Below, one piece after another: positions 1 through 11,326 of a stretch of 64,000 nt of DNA. The stretch is taken from NCBI GenBank assembly GCA_016508695.1, contig VNKQ01000011.1, forward strand, positions 1,488,001 to 1,552,000, read 5' to 3'. The notes beneath the pieces were generated by a model. That model made no database searches. It worked only from the letters and a program-made list of their open reading frames with translations, and was not told the DNA's origin. Position numbers and translations under genes: made by a program. Position 1 is the stretch's first letter; the number at the start of each line of letters is the position of its first letter. The stretch is from Hyphodiscus hymeniophilus. Taxonomy: Eukaryota; Ascomycota; Leotiomycetes; Helotiales; Hyphodiscaceae.

Positions 1-2
1 GC

Positions 3-1469
3 ATGAACCCACTCCTTGATTTATACATTCAAAATCAGCAGACCTCATGCCCGCTTGGTCCAGTGGAAGCAAGCTATGGATGTCTCTGCGCCTTAAGCTC
101 TTTCACTTCGTGGTACTTGAGTACCCTTTGTATCAATTGCAATGGAGCGCAAACTCTCCAGAGTCCGTTGTCAAATCTCACGTCGCTATGTCCTTCTTTC
201 GCAAGCCTTATACAGACCGAGTATCCCGATGGCTGCAGACCCTATGTCAAGTCAGACTCGTCTCTACCAGCAGCAATTTCGAAGGCACCTCAGAGTTTAA
301 GCTCGAGTCTAAGCACAAGCTTAAGATCCCCTTCGACTTCGAGCTCCAGCTCAAGTAGCTCATCAGCGTTGGAAACAACGACCCTCATTCTCACTGAGAT
401 AACTCCAACTCGAAGTTCCTCAACCACCTCCTTCTCAACTGTCACAGCCGTTGCATTACTTTCCTCCTCGACGCACTCCTCCAACACATCAACCTCAAAT
501 TCCAGCATCTTTCCAAAAGCACCTACATCCTCCACCCCAAGTCCAACCTCCAGCAGTGTTCCAACACTCATACCCCCCGTAGCCGACTCCTCGTCATCTT
601 CCGGCCTATCAACCGGCGCAAAAGCAGGCATCGGAGTTGGCGTTGCAATAGCCGCGATCGGAATAGGTCTCATCCTCATATTTCTATTCACCTTGCTTCG
701 TCGTCGGAAAAAACGCCCGGACGGCTCTGGCTATGGACGTCACGAAGACCGCGGGACTGGAGGAGGAGCCTTTACTGGCACATTAGCACAGGTAATTCCA
801 GACGACGATCCGCAACACCACGGATTCGGGGCCCCTGACAGGTACGGGGATTCTGGACTTGGGTTCGCAGGGATTGGTGGTGGGGGAGAGACGATGGGAC
901 TGGTCCCTAGTGGGAGGATTAGAGAGGTGAGAGTTGACAGTGATGGGGCGAGGGGGCGCGAGTTCGCGGCGCCATTACAAGCGGAAGGCGTCAGAGACAT
1001 GAGTGACGGCGAACGGACGTATACAGATCCTGATGTCGATATCGTGGCTTCGAGGGAAAGCGAGGGAGATTGGAATCCTGCCGTGCACGAGCAAGGTCCT
1101 CTGACAGCGCCTATTGTTCTGGAGAGTGACGCACAGCCAGATTCTGGTATCATGCTTCCGGCGGCGCCGGAAAGCGGCCGGCAAGACGCAGGAACAAGAC
1201 CGTCGACAGCACACGTGAGTTTCAGTTCGCAGGCTGGAACGGGACGTTCGACTGCGCAGGAGAGTAATTATGATGCGGCGATGCGACCAAGAGAGCGGAT
1301 ATACAACGTAGTGGATAGTCCGGTTCTGGAGCTCGGACAAGAGGACTTGACACGCGAACAGTTGGAGAGGTTGGAGGAGGAAGAGAGGAGGATTGACGAA
1401 GCCATTAGAGATAGCGAGACTAGAGCGCATTTGAGAGTTGATGGTGAAGGTACTATGGATACCTTATGA
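3..1469 (+). CDS. Ser/Thr-rich single-pass membrane protein, probably 5'-partial
   Basis: Open frame of 488 codons beginning at the window edge. The first ~80 residues carry about eight cysteines and look like a small extracellular Cys-rich domain, but no signal peptide is visible, so the true start is probably upstream of the window. Residues ~84-205 are dominated by Ser and Thr (an O-glycosylated stalk is likely). A hydrophobic Gly/Ile/Ala/Leu segment at ~207-232 followed by a run of Arg/Lys is a clear transmembrane helix with cytoplasmic stop-transfer. The remaining ~250 residues form an acidic, disordered cytoplasmic tail. This Cys-rich head, Ser/Thr stalk, single helix, cytoplasmic tail layout is that of fungal Mid2/WSC-like wall-stress sensors and many uncharacterised fungal surface proteins. 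I do not recognise a specific family. Function as a sensor is inference. Confidence 0.7.
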   Translation: MNPLLDLYIQNQQTSCPLGPVEASYGCLCALSSFTSWYLSTLCINCNGAQTLQSPLSNLTSLCPSFASLIQTEYPDGCRPYVKSDSSLPAAISKAPQSLSSSLSTSLRSPSTSSSSSSSSSALETTTLILTEITPTRSSSTTSFSTVTAVALLSSSTHSSNTSTSNSSIFPKAPTSSTPSPTSSSVPTLIPPVADSSSSSGLSTGAKAGIGVGVAIAAIGIGLILIFLFTLLRRRKKRPDGSGYGRHEDRGTGGGAFTGTLAQVIPDDDPQHHGFGAPDRYGDSGLGFAGIGGGGETMGLVPSGRIREVRVDSDGARGREFAAPLQAEGVRDMSDGERTYTDPDVDIVASRESEGDWNPAVHEQGPLTAPIVLESDAQPDSGIMLPAAPESGRQDAGTRPSTAHVSFSSQAGTGRSTAQESNYDAAMRPRERIYNVVDSPVLELGQEDLTREQLERLEEEERRIDEAIRDSETRAHLRVDGEGTMDTL

Positions 1470-1763
1470 AAGTAGTACTGGTAGTGAAATTCATGAAACT
1501 TGAAATGATCATATTGATTCTTGAGGATTGAGATGAATGCATTAGATACGGATCTGGAACTAGAGCTTTGCGCTTGCTGAGACTCTATTTTAAAAAGAAA
1601 TGTTGCTAAAATGGTAGTCTCGAAACAATGATCACACAGCACACACTTCGAAGGGATACGGAAGCACAGGAGGTAAGGTCAAAGGCAGCAGTGCAGATCA
1701 GCTCACCAAGTTCGCTCCGAGAATACAATTACAAGACACAGTCCTCCCTACCAGAACTAAGAC

Positions 1764-2849
1764 TCAATCATCCTCCTCCCCAGTCTCATCAAGCCACAGC
1801 GACAAGGAGACTTGATGCCCGTCAACGAAGGAGCCGTCAGAACTTGCATCGTGTGCATAACGAGCATTGCCACGATCACCACCAGCCTTACTCTTGTCAA
1901 CCGTATCAATAATCCCATACTGAATGTCCTCGTCAGAAAGCTTCCTATCGGCTTCGAGCAGCACCTTCCTCTCGAACAACACCATCAAAATAGAATCTTT
2001 CAAAGTAGCCGGCCTATCTGCAAAAGAGATGCCTTGCGCCATGAGATATTCCATGCGCTCCTTCTTACTCGAAGTCTCGTCGAAGAGATGCAACAAGTCG
2101 GCCGGATCATATTTCAAGAGATCGTACACGAGGTGAAGGTGGAATGAACCCGTGCCCCAGCCTAATGCCACGAGCGTCTTGGGAGGCACCGGCTCCGAAT
2201 AGCACTCGCGGATGACCGAATAAGACGGGTAGAGATCTATCTGAATGAGCTGGCGCATCTTGTCGACGTATTCGGTGAGCTGGATAAGTTCAATAGAGGT
2301 GTACGTTCGTAAAATGCGCAATCTAAGGTCTTCTTGAGATCTTGGAAAGTCGGGATCGAACTGGGTATATGTTGAATCGTGGAAGAGGGTGTTGTACGTC
2401 CAGTAGCGGTAGATGGCACCACGGAGACGTTCTTGCTCATCAGGACGCAGTAGTCGCCGATTATTTGAGTTGTGCCGCCATCGGATTTGGGGGTAAAGTT
2501 CAGTCCAACGATCTGCAATCTTACCATAGGTTGCCATTTTGGTGAGCAATTCGACGGTCAAGTTGGGCATCGCTTTCGTTTCGATGAGCCGGTTGACGAT
2601 TAGATTGCGACGGATCTCAGTACCCAGAGGCTTGCGGCTTTTGTCTGGTTCACTGCTGAGAACTAATTTGTAGAGATCAGGAAGGGGGCTGTATGAATTA
2701 TGCATGGCTTGCTCGAGAAGATGAGTTCGACGGCCGAGATAGATGCGGTAGTTTCGCTTGGATGATTGAGCTAAGTGGAGGAGGTCTTGGATCTTTGCGT
2801 ATTCGTAGATCTTTTGGAGGATCTCGGTGGAGAGTTGTGTGATCGACAT
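1764..2849 (-). CDS. F-box domain protein
   Basis: Single open frame of 361 codons, ATG at 2849. Residues 1-40 match an F-box: a start of the form MSITQLSTEILQKIYEY followed by LLHLAQSSKRNYRIY, that is, the usual L-P-like opening, hydrophobic helix and late Arg/Tyr positions. F-box proteins bind Skp1 and present substrates to SCF ubiquitin ligases. The remaining ~310 residues are helical and charged with no repeat or WD/LRR pattern I can recognise, which is common for the expanded fungal F-box families. The C-terminus is acidic. The gene is tail-to-tail with the membrane protein gene at its left (294 bases apart). No intron is needed. Substrate unknown. Confidence 0.7.
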   Translation of the reverse strand: MSITQLSTEILQKIYEYAKIQDLLHLAQSSKRNYRIYLGRRTHLLEQAMHNSYSPLPDLYKLVLSSEPDKSRKPLGTEIRRNLIVNRLIETKAMPNLTVELLTKMATYGKIADRWTELYPQIRWRHNSNNRRLLRPDEQERLRGAIYRYWTYNTLFHDSTYTQFDPDFPRSQEDLRLRILRTYTSIELIQLTEYVDKMRQLIQIDLYPSYSVIRECYSEPVPPKTLVALGWGTGSFHLHLVYDLLKYDPADLLHLFDETSSKKERMEYLMAQGISFADRPATLKDSILMVLFERKVLLEADRKLSDEDIQYGIIDTVDKSKAGGDRGNARYAHDASSDGSFVDGHQVSLSLWLDETGEEDD

Positions 2850-5395
2850 ATTGACGGATGGGACAGTCTAATGCTTCTATGTCTTGGGTAGTAAGTCAGC
2901 ATTGTGCAGCCAATGTCGACGCAGTGAAGCAGACTTGATAGTTTCAAGTGGATGAAGATCGAAGTCTTTTGGGGATAAAAGACGTAGGGACTCACTCTTT
3001 CTAGTAGGTAAACAGCTTCTTGCTTCACTTCCTCTACCTATCCGGTCAATCGTGATTGACCTCTGCTCTCTTCCGGGGAGCTCCTCTACACCTCTACCAA
3101 CCACCTAATAGAACAGAAATAACAGATATCGATTCAAATCGACAAGAAAACGCGCAAGTAGCGTAGGCCGTGTGATAGCTGTAATATACAACCACCAACG
3201 GCAGGAGAATCTGGAGGACTCAACCTGCGAACACCCCGACATTGGGGCTATAAGAAGAACAGAAGACATCTTGCGATGGTCTACAGCTCGAGTGTGCCAG
3301 TCGCAAAGGACTGGATAATTGCGGTTGTAACATGATTGTTGTGGTTGGAGAAGGGAAAAGGGGAGCTCGTGTGAGTCGAATACAAGCAAGTGTCCGAGAT
3401 TCGAGGATTATTATAGTTCCGTTCCGAGATCATGTGAGGTTTATACTGCTGCCTCGTACTCGAGTATGAAATTAGCCGCCCCGCTTCACGCGCATTGTTT
3501 TGGAAACGGTTTTGACGACTTTGACAGCGCTGGCGCGGTTGGCACCGACGGCAAAGTGGGTGATGGAGGTTGATGAACTGTTGCTGTCGAGATCGGTGTT
3601 GGTACATGAGAGACTAGGACCGTGAAGTGAGTATGGGTAAACACGATGCGTGTATTGAGAGTGTCATTGCTCACCTGGATTCAGGGGTTTCCCAGAGCGC
3701 CCAGCTCGTCGGATGGATGGGAGGTTGCACTTAGTTCACTTTGTTTCATTAGATTTTTGTTTATTTGCTGCGAAGAGCCGAGATTTCGTCGGCGGATGAA
3801 TGGTTTCATGACATGAGTTTGATGGTGGCCCTGAATGAACGCTATTGAGCGAAGGATTACATGGCGTATATTTGCATTTCTCGAAGACAGTTTCGAAAAC
3901 TCCCCGTTGGAAAGAATGCAACAACGGAGCAGCGCAATCCGATTTCACCTCGATCCGAAAAGCATTTGCCCTTCTCATCGAACGAGCACCAGCGCCATAT
4001 GATGCAGTCTGATAGACCGGAGGCTGCGTTCAGGTAGCACACTATCTATCACGGCGATAGCGAAACAACATTTGTGGCAACAATCTGCTCAGCACTGAAG
4101 TAAGTGTCAAGGATGCCACATCATGAATCTTACTGACATCCTATTCAGACCGAAGAAGCAATGTTGTTCCTTCGTCCACGTCCACCCCCTTGAGCCTTGA
4201 TGATCTTCAAGAATACAACTCGATCCGGTCTCCTTAGAGACCTGGTTCGGACAAAAACAATAATTGGGCACAACTATCAGAACTCGGGGAAGTTGGCTGC
4301 CGGGTGTCATGAGGGTCAATATCAGGATCCTGGGCTTCCGGTGCCTTTTCGATATTCGAAGGGCAGGCTGACTTCCCTTTTGTCTTAACGCCTGTTTGGT
4401 AGACTTTAGAAAGTCTCTGGCTTTTGTCGCGTTGGACGACCAGGAGCAGGCGTTAAATTTAGGGGGCTTGGGGGTGTTGGCGGCGCGGTGGATATTACAG
4501 GAAAATCGTCAACTCTACCGGAAAGAGGTTTTAAAACGAAGATCATCAAAAGGGGGAGAAGGGCATAACCATAATTAAATAAACAAAATCATATACTATG
4601 CCGATCAGATGTGACTCCACAGTATCGAGAAATAGGAAAGGTTGGTGAAATATAGCTAACGATTTATCAAGAGAAGCAAATGTAAGATAGGTACGAAAGA
4701 ACATGATTTCCCTTTGGTCGTACCACTGTTACCGTATGTGTCAAGTAAATGCAAGATAGTGGTCATTGTGGTCATCCCATCTACCGCTGTACCGAGAGAA
4801 GCACGTCGTAAGTTTGGGCCATGAACTTCATATCTCGAGACCACATCTGGTGCAAGCAAGAGCAGCAAATATCAAGTCTTCTGGATAACATCACACATCT
4901 GGGGCTTTTTCTAATGATAACTTGTAAGAAAACTTGAAATATCTAAAGATTTTAAATGTGTCCTAAAGTTGAATATCCTATATCTAATACCTTCTTTCAG
5001 CGGTTTGAATGATAAGAAGCTAAGTAAGAGAATTATTATGATATCCTAGTTATTTATGTTTACGCGATTTGTATTACAAAAACCAGAGTAAAATGATTGT
5101 TCTTACATTACAATTTTGCATCATATTTGAGCCATTTTGATATCAATAAGCAAAAAGAGAGATCAATCTCGTATTCCCTTTGTTTATTATGTTTAAGCGT
5201 TCTGGCGAGAAAAGGGGGATCGACACTAGGCTCCAGAACTGGTCTAGGTAGCCTCTTGGGACTTGAAAGCACGTTGGCATTTGAACGGAGAAGTTTGGTT
5301 TTATGAAGACTTGAAGGGAATTTCTGGAGACTTTCTGCAAGAACTAAAAAACTACAACTCGATTTATGATACAGACCTCGGTTGTGTCCACCTCT
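2850..5395. other. Intergenic region, no supported gene
   Basis: 2.5 kb with only short open frames (the longest 108 codons, His/Gln/Arg-rich and not protein-like). No conserved coding, tRNA or transposon signature was found. It holds the promoter of the F-box gene at its left end and the 3' flank of ATP2 at its right. 4.6-5.2 kb is AT-rich. Confidence 0.5.
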
Positions 5396-7917
5396 CTACT
5401 TGTTCTCCAGCTCTGCAAGAATCTTCTCTCCCTTGGCACGAGCATCGTCGATGGAGCCTGTCATGTAGAAACTAGACTCAGCTGTAAAGAAGTTAGCGGT
5501 GAGTTGAGGTGTTTGGTAGAAGTTCGTGGATAGTCCGTGGGAGATAGATCCCAGGATATCCAAAGAGAAAAAATACGTCCAAAAATTGGGCACTTACGCA
5601 GATCATCACCCTCACCGTTCATGATGGCCTTGAATGACCGGATGGTATCCTTGAGATCGACCAAAACACCCCTGTGAAGAATTAGAATGTGCCATAGTTT
5701 GCAGAGACGAGGAATACTCACTCAATACCAGTGAAAACTTGGGCAACGGTGAATGGTTGCGACAAGAATCTTTGAATCTTTCGGGCACGCTCGACAGTCA
5801 ACTTATCAGCTTCCGACAATTCATCCATACCCAGAATGGCAATAATATCTTGCAGCGACTTGTACTCCTGCAGCATCTGTTGGACCTTGGTGGCGGTATC
5901 GTAGTGATCTTGTCCGACGACACGGGGATCCAACATACGGGACTTAGAATCAAGAGGATCGACCGCCGGGTAAATACCCAACTCAGAGATACCACGGGAC
6001 AAGACAGTAGTGGCGTCCAAATGAGCGAAGGTGGTGGCAGGAGCAGGATCAGTCAAATCATCAGCGGGTACGTAAACGGCTTGGACGGAAGTAATCGATC
6101 CTTTGGTGGTGGTTGTGATACGTTCTTGCATGAGACCCATGTCGACGGCGAGAGTAGGTTGATAACCGACGGCAGATGGGATACGACCGAGAAGAGCAGA
6201 CACTTCGGAACCGGCTTGGGTAAAGCGGAAAATGTTGTCAATGAAGAGTAACACATCTTGACCTTCTTCATCACGGAAGTACTGCGTGGGAGTTAGTTAT
6301 TGCTTCATTTGAAAGGGTTCTAAAGGGTTTGGGAGCATATTAATAAGCTTTAGAGGACTTCCTCCAAAGACTCATTCTACAAGCCAGAAGATTCTCCTCG
6401 AATACGTACTTCTGCCACAGTCAAACTATAGAGCATTAGTTGATGATTTAAAGTGTGGATGAAACGTTAAGATGGTCGAACAGAAAGAGAATGATCAGCA
6501 ACGTGCAAATCGGCGGCGCCGATTAGTGTAAAGCACTTGACTCCGCAGCCTTCTCCGCATTCCTCTTATGCAGCCCGTAATATTGTGTCTATTCAAGCCC
6601 CGATCACTACTCCTCCAAAGACGTGGAGGAAGGTGCAAATCGGCGACGCTGATTAGTTGCGGCATTCGCATTTCGAATGTCAGGCTCACTGAAGCGCGTA
6701 CCGCAAGCTACGTTTGGAATGAACGAAAGAATGAATCTGCACGTACCCAGTAAGAGCAACACGAGCGCGGGCTCCCGGGGGTTCGTTCATTTGACCGAAC
6801 ACCAAGGCGACCTTTGACTCGCCATCAAGTTGAATAACCTGAGTCTCCTGCATTTCGTGGTACAGATCGTTACCCTCACGAGTACGCTCTCCGACACCAG
6901 TGAAGACAGAGTAACCACCGTGAGCCTTGGCAATATTGTTGATCAACTCTTGAATGAACACAGTCTTTCCGACACCGGCTCCTCCGAAAAGACCAATCTT
7001 TCCACCACGAGCATACGGGGCGAGTAAGTCGACGACCTTGATACCGGTGATCAAAACTTCTGCGGATGTGGATTGTTCGGTGAAGGCAGGGGCATCGGCG
7101 TGAATAGGAAGCTTCTTGGTGTGCTTGATAGGTCCTCTCTCATCGATTGGGTCACCTGTGACGTTCATAATACGACCGAGAGTTCCTGGGCCGACTGGGA
7201 CCATAATTGGCGCTCCTAGATAGCGAGCGAGTCAGTGAAAGCTCCATCTTGAAATACATTACTTCGAGACATGTTTCAAAAAAACTACTGCTCCCAATAC
7301 ACCCTCGTATAGAAAACCCGGGCTCCCTCAACACATACCAGTATCGGTTGCACGATGACCACGGACGAGACCCTCGGTACCATCCATAGCAATTGTTCGG
7401 ACGACATTCTCTCCTAAATGTTGCTACCATGCTTATCAGTTCCTGTGATGCTTGTCTTGATTTACGAATGACATACCGCGACTTCGAGCACAAGCTTTTG
7501 GCCGTTGTTATCGGTTTCGAGGGCGTTGAGGATGGGAGGAAGTTTATCGGTATCGAACTTGACTGTGAAACATCAGTATAGTTCTGTGATAATCTTGGAA
7601 TTTATGTGAGCGACTCACCATCTACAACGGCACCGATGACCTGATAGATCTTTCCTTGCAATGCACTGTCGCTCGCGAATCGAGCCGACGCAGCTCGCAG
7701 ACCAGTTGAGACCTTCAGGATTTCAAGTCAGCTTCGCGAATCCGCATAGATATGTTGATCCCTCGACTTACTGCTGGTCTGAAGGCAGAGCGCGAAGCCC
7801 GTACGGCCGTCTTGGAAAGGGCGCTGTTGCCGAAGGTCTCGTCAGCTCAATTGATCACCAATGGGACTCGGAGCAGTCAGTGGAAGCTTCTCCAGGTGAA
7901 TCTTACCTTCGGAACAT
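5396..7917 (-). CDS. ATP2: ATP synthase F1 subunit beta, mitochondrial (presequence phase broken by one base)
   Basis: Catalytic beta subunit of mitochondrial F1Fo ATP synthase. Ten exons deduced: 7917-7907, 7837-7772, 7712-7619, 7562-7477, 7423-7339, 7215-6747, 6425-6410 (16 nt), 6281-5722, 5671-5598, 5481-5396. The protein carries the P-loop GGAGVGKT, the GERTREGNDLYHEM segment, the DELSEADK motif and a C-terminus ending KILAELENK, all typical of the family. Expected length is ~515 aa. The presequence reads as an Arg/Ser/Ala-rich targeting peptide ending ARFASDSALQGK. Exon 1 (ATG TTC CGA AG) is 11 nt where 12 are needed to keep that presequence in frame, so the sum is one base short. As written, skipping to an acceptor at 7666/7665 gives a fully open alternative with a different Arg-rich N-terminus. 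I favour a one-base sequence error. The mature enzyme part is intact. It is followed on the same strand side by GBE1 about 1 kb upstream. Confidence 0.93.
6426..6746 (-). other. Long ATP2 intron with repeated hairpins
   Basis: 321-bp intron between the P-loop exon and a 16-nt microexon; the other ATP2 introns are mostly under 175 bp. On the + strand it holds two near-copies of a ~25-bp sequence at about 6505-6530 and 6638-6663. Each is an inverted repeat centred on AATCGGCG/CGCCGATT (the second copy is imperfect). Between them lies a third hairpin, CCTCCA...TGGAGG, at about 6610-6630. Boundaries are GTACGT...TAG. Confidence 0.6.
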
Positions 7918-8934
7918 CTTTGACGATGGATCGAAGAGCGTAGGTGTGGGAGTGGAGTGGGAGGTTGATGACGAGAGTAGTTGGTATGGTGTTTGCAAAG
8001 TTTGGAGTTGCTAGCGAAGCTCGAGATGCAATTTGCGCTAAGGATCCCTTTAGGCAAGGTCGGAAATCATGGTCCACACCCGAGAAACTCCGCAGAGCCG
8101 TTTCTTGTTTACTCTGAAATAAGAATCATTTCGAAATAGAAATTGATATGGTCAAAGGATCTTAAATAAATATAAATACTCACTCGGAATAAGTAGGAGA
8201 CCTTACGTCTTCAATCATGCAAATAATCTGGGTCGCTTTCCATCGTTCTTCTCACGGCCTTGGCGGCTCTTCCGGATATCACATCAACAACTACCACTCA
8301 TATATCAAATCTAGGATCAAATGCCAAATTACCCAGAGAGTCAAAGTGGTTTTAAATCTGTAAAGAGTCTGTAAAGAGGTTCAAGGTTCTCAGAAAAGAG
8401 ACTCATATACCCAGGAGTTCAACGAGTTCGTATTAAGTCTAGGAAATAAATGCCGAATTTAAATAAGTGATTTCGGATAGATGTTGAAAATTCCCGGAAA
8501 GGTAGCTCACATATCCAGGAACTAGACGCCTTAACGACAAAGGAGGAGATTCACATGAGAGAGTACGACCAAGAGGAGTAATTATTTCGAGACTCGAACG
8601 ATTCATCCACATGAGAGCTCTTCAAAGATCCCGAAAGCTGTCATATATGGCGAAAAATCGAAGCCAAAACGATCAGGGGCCATTCAAAACAAGAAGTGTA
8701 CGACTCCAGAATGTAAAGTAATCCGTGCTTCCCATCGATCAGGAATACCCAAAGCGATGAAGGTAGTCAAATGGACTCGTCGAAGCTGTTCAATGTAGAG
8801 TTAAAGGTCAATTCGATAAGAGTGCGCAGCGGAATGCTCAACGTTGCCGATCTATGTAAAAAGCAAAGAAACGCTCCAAGATCCGTGTCCAGCCAATGCA
8901 ATTTCCCTCGGGCCATTTCCGTCCCCATTCTCAC
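7918..8934. other. Intergenic region, ATP2 promoter side
   Basis: About 1 kb between the ATP2 start and the GBE1 stop codon (GBE1 is transcribed toward ATP2). The part next to ATP2 is pyrimidine-rich on the coding strand, as usual for strongly expressed fungal genes. At 8280-8530 there are weakly repeated segments containing CTAGGA..AAATGCC and CATATNCCAGGA, too diverged to call a family. No coding frame is supported. Confidence 0.4.
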
Positions 8935-11326
8935 TCAAATCGTGCTCTCAAGCGCAAGAACGATCGCGGTCCGAGTGGGGATATAGACCTGCGTAAAGTT
9001 CTTCCGATCATTCCATCCAAAAGGAGTAGTGAAGAACCTTGTCGCAGCATCGATTCTTTCGAAACCCCCATATGCCTTGTCATCCGTGTTCAATACGACT
9101 CTATACGTACCGCTCTGTTCTACGCCAACTCTGTAATCGGCATAGCTCTTTGTGGGATGGAAGTTGAAGATCCAGAGTAGGCCAGCACGCTCAAAGACCA
9201 CGACTTTGTCGGTTTCATTTCTTAGGCTGATGTAAGCTTGCTCGGAATGCAGCCAGCCGTATTTCTGCTCCGTGTGTTGCATCTTTGCGTCGAATTCGTT
9301 CAGGAATTGATATCGGAGGAGCTTATCATCAGGGAGATTGAATTGGCGACGGGCGTACCAGAAGCTATTCTGATTGCCTTCACGAGGGAAGTCGAGCCAT
9401 TCTGGATGGCCGAACTCGTTGCCTTCGAAGTTGAGGTAGCCTTCACCACCGAGACCGTGCGTTAGGAGACGAATCATCTTGTGTAGAGACATGCCACGCT
9501 CGATGGTCGGAGTCAGTTCAGAAAGAATGGACATGTTGGTATACATTTCTGCGTCACAGAGATGCATCATGATAGACTTGTCTCCGACGAGACTAAAATG
9601 TTAGCAGGAGGTCTCAAAACTGTAGGGATTACTTACGCTTGATCATGACTCTCACAATAAGCAATTGTTTTCTCTCCATGTCTTCGATTGGTTAATGTGA
9701 AAGTGATGTTTCCAATGTCCCACTCATCGTCTTTCTTTTCTTTAAGGATCTTGATCCACATGTCTGGAATAGCCATTGCCAGTCTGTAGTCAAATCCAAC
9801 CCCTCCAAGCGAAAGTGGGACACATAACGCCGGCATTCCTGAAACATCCTCTGCGATTGTAGTAGTCTCCGGGTAGAGCTTGTGCAACATCTCGTTTGCA
9901 AGCATCAAGTAAACAACACCATCCTCGTCAACTCCGGGGCCGAAGTATTCATGATAGCCTCCCGAAAATCCCCTATAAGGTCAGCAGTGATCGGCAACTC
10001 GGAAGCCAAAACTTACGTTCCAATTCCATGATGGGTATATAGCATGCTCGTAACGCCGTCAAACCGAAATCCGTCGAAACTATATTCATCCATCCAGAAA
10101 CGCAAATTACTCAAAAGAAATCTCAAGACTTCATGACTTCCGTAGTTGAAAAGTCTGCTGTCCCATAACTCGTGCTTGCCTTTGGCTCCAGCATGGAAAT
10201 AGCATGCATCTGTGCCATCGAATTCGTTCAATCCGTCCAACACATTCTTGGATGCATGGCTGTGGACCACATCGAGTAGAACAGTGATGCCAAGTCCGTG
10301 TGCAGTATCAATGAGCTCCTTCAATTCCTCTGGAGATCCAAATCTACTGCTTGCAGCGAAAAAGCTATTGATTTGGTAGCCGAAACTTGCGTAGTATGCA
10401 TGCTCCATGATAGCCATGAGTTGAATGACATTGTATCCCAGGTGATGTATTCTCGGTAGCATATTCTGTGTAAACTCCTTGTAAAGGGATACCCTCAACT
10501 CTGGTGATGAGATTCCAATATGTGCTTCGTAGACTCGTAGGCTTTCGGGCTTCTTGGGTCGGGGATGCTTGAAGACATATCGTTCGTTCGCAGGAGGGTT
10601 CCAGAATCGTGCATCGTAGGCTGGGGAGACGTGTAGGTCTTGGGTTACATATGTGATCCAGGCTGGTAGACGATCGATTCGTTCGCCGGAGGGTGTGATC
10701 ATAGAAATCTAGAGGAATTAGCAATTGGAATGCAGAAAATATAGAGTAGCGTACTTTGATCTTTGAATTGTGTGCAATAGCAGGTTGTCCATCTTTCGCA
10801 GGTATAGCCACCTCGAACACACCAAATGGGTCCTTTTTCATGGGATGTGAGTCCCGACTGAAATCATCTACCTCTAGTTAGAACGTCTGCGAGAGGAGGA
10901 AGTCTACCAGGAGGGAAGAAATACTGAAGTCACCAATCAGGAATGCCTCCGTAGCATTAGGCGCCCATTCCCTATAGGTGATGTTGTTTTGACTATCAAC
11001 ATTGAAGCCAAACTTCTCCTTGCCCTACAATCATTAGCCCCAAGAATGTAGCTATAATAAAGAGTACGAACTCTGCTGAACTTCTCCAATCCACCTTCGG
11101 TCTCGTCGATGGTCTTGATCCATTGTTCTGCTTTCGCATATCGGTGTCGGAGTGCCTCTTTGAAGGGAGAGAGCCAAGGATCGAGTTGGACGACGCCTTG
11201 GACAGTTAGCCAGCTGCGAGTTGCCTGGATGGATGGACTGAGCTTACCGGTTCCGTCGTTTGGGATTCCATTGGCAGTTTTGCCGTTCGTGAGGGCGTTG
11301 TCCGAGTTCTGAGAAATAGGATCCAT
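8935..11326 (-). CDS. GLC3: 1,4-alpha-glucan (glycogen) branching enzyme
   Basis: Introduces alpha-1,6 branches in glycogen; cytosolic, GH13 family. Six exons: 11326-11072, 11024-10925, 10873-10755, 10708-10017, 9972-9637, 9592-8935, summing to 2160 nt (719 aa; yeast Glc3 is 704). Order of parts: a variable N-terminus, a CBM48-like module (YREWAPNATEAFLIGDF), the GH13 barrel and an all-beta C-terminal domain. The four GH13 signatures are all present: DVVHSH, GFRFDGVTSM (nucleophile Asp), EDVSGMP (acid/base Glu) and CESHDQA. One donor (after codon 85) is GTTCGT, weaker than usual; the others are ordinary. The acceptor of exon 3 was chosen to keep GDF...SRDSHPMKKDPFG in frame. It is divergent from the ClpX gene, sharing a 688-bp intergenic region. 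Confidence 0.95.

Noticed and set aside
290..691. Minus-strand 133-codon open frame
   Set aside because: Antisense shadow of the Ser-rich stalk of the membrane protein gene; TCN codons read backward give open Glu/Val-rich frames.
3281..3674. Minus-strand frames of 62-108 codons
   Set aside because: His/Gln/Arg-rich low complexity, no splice logic and no recognisable domain.
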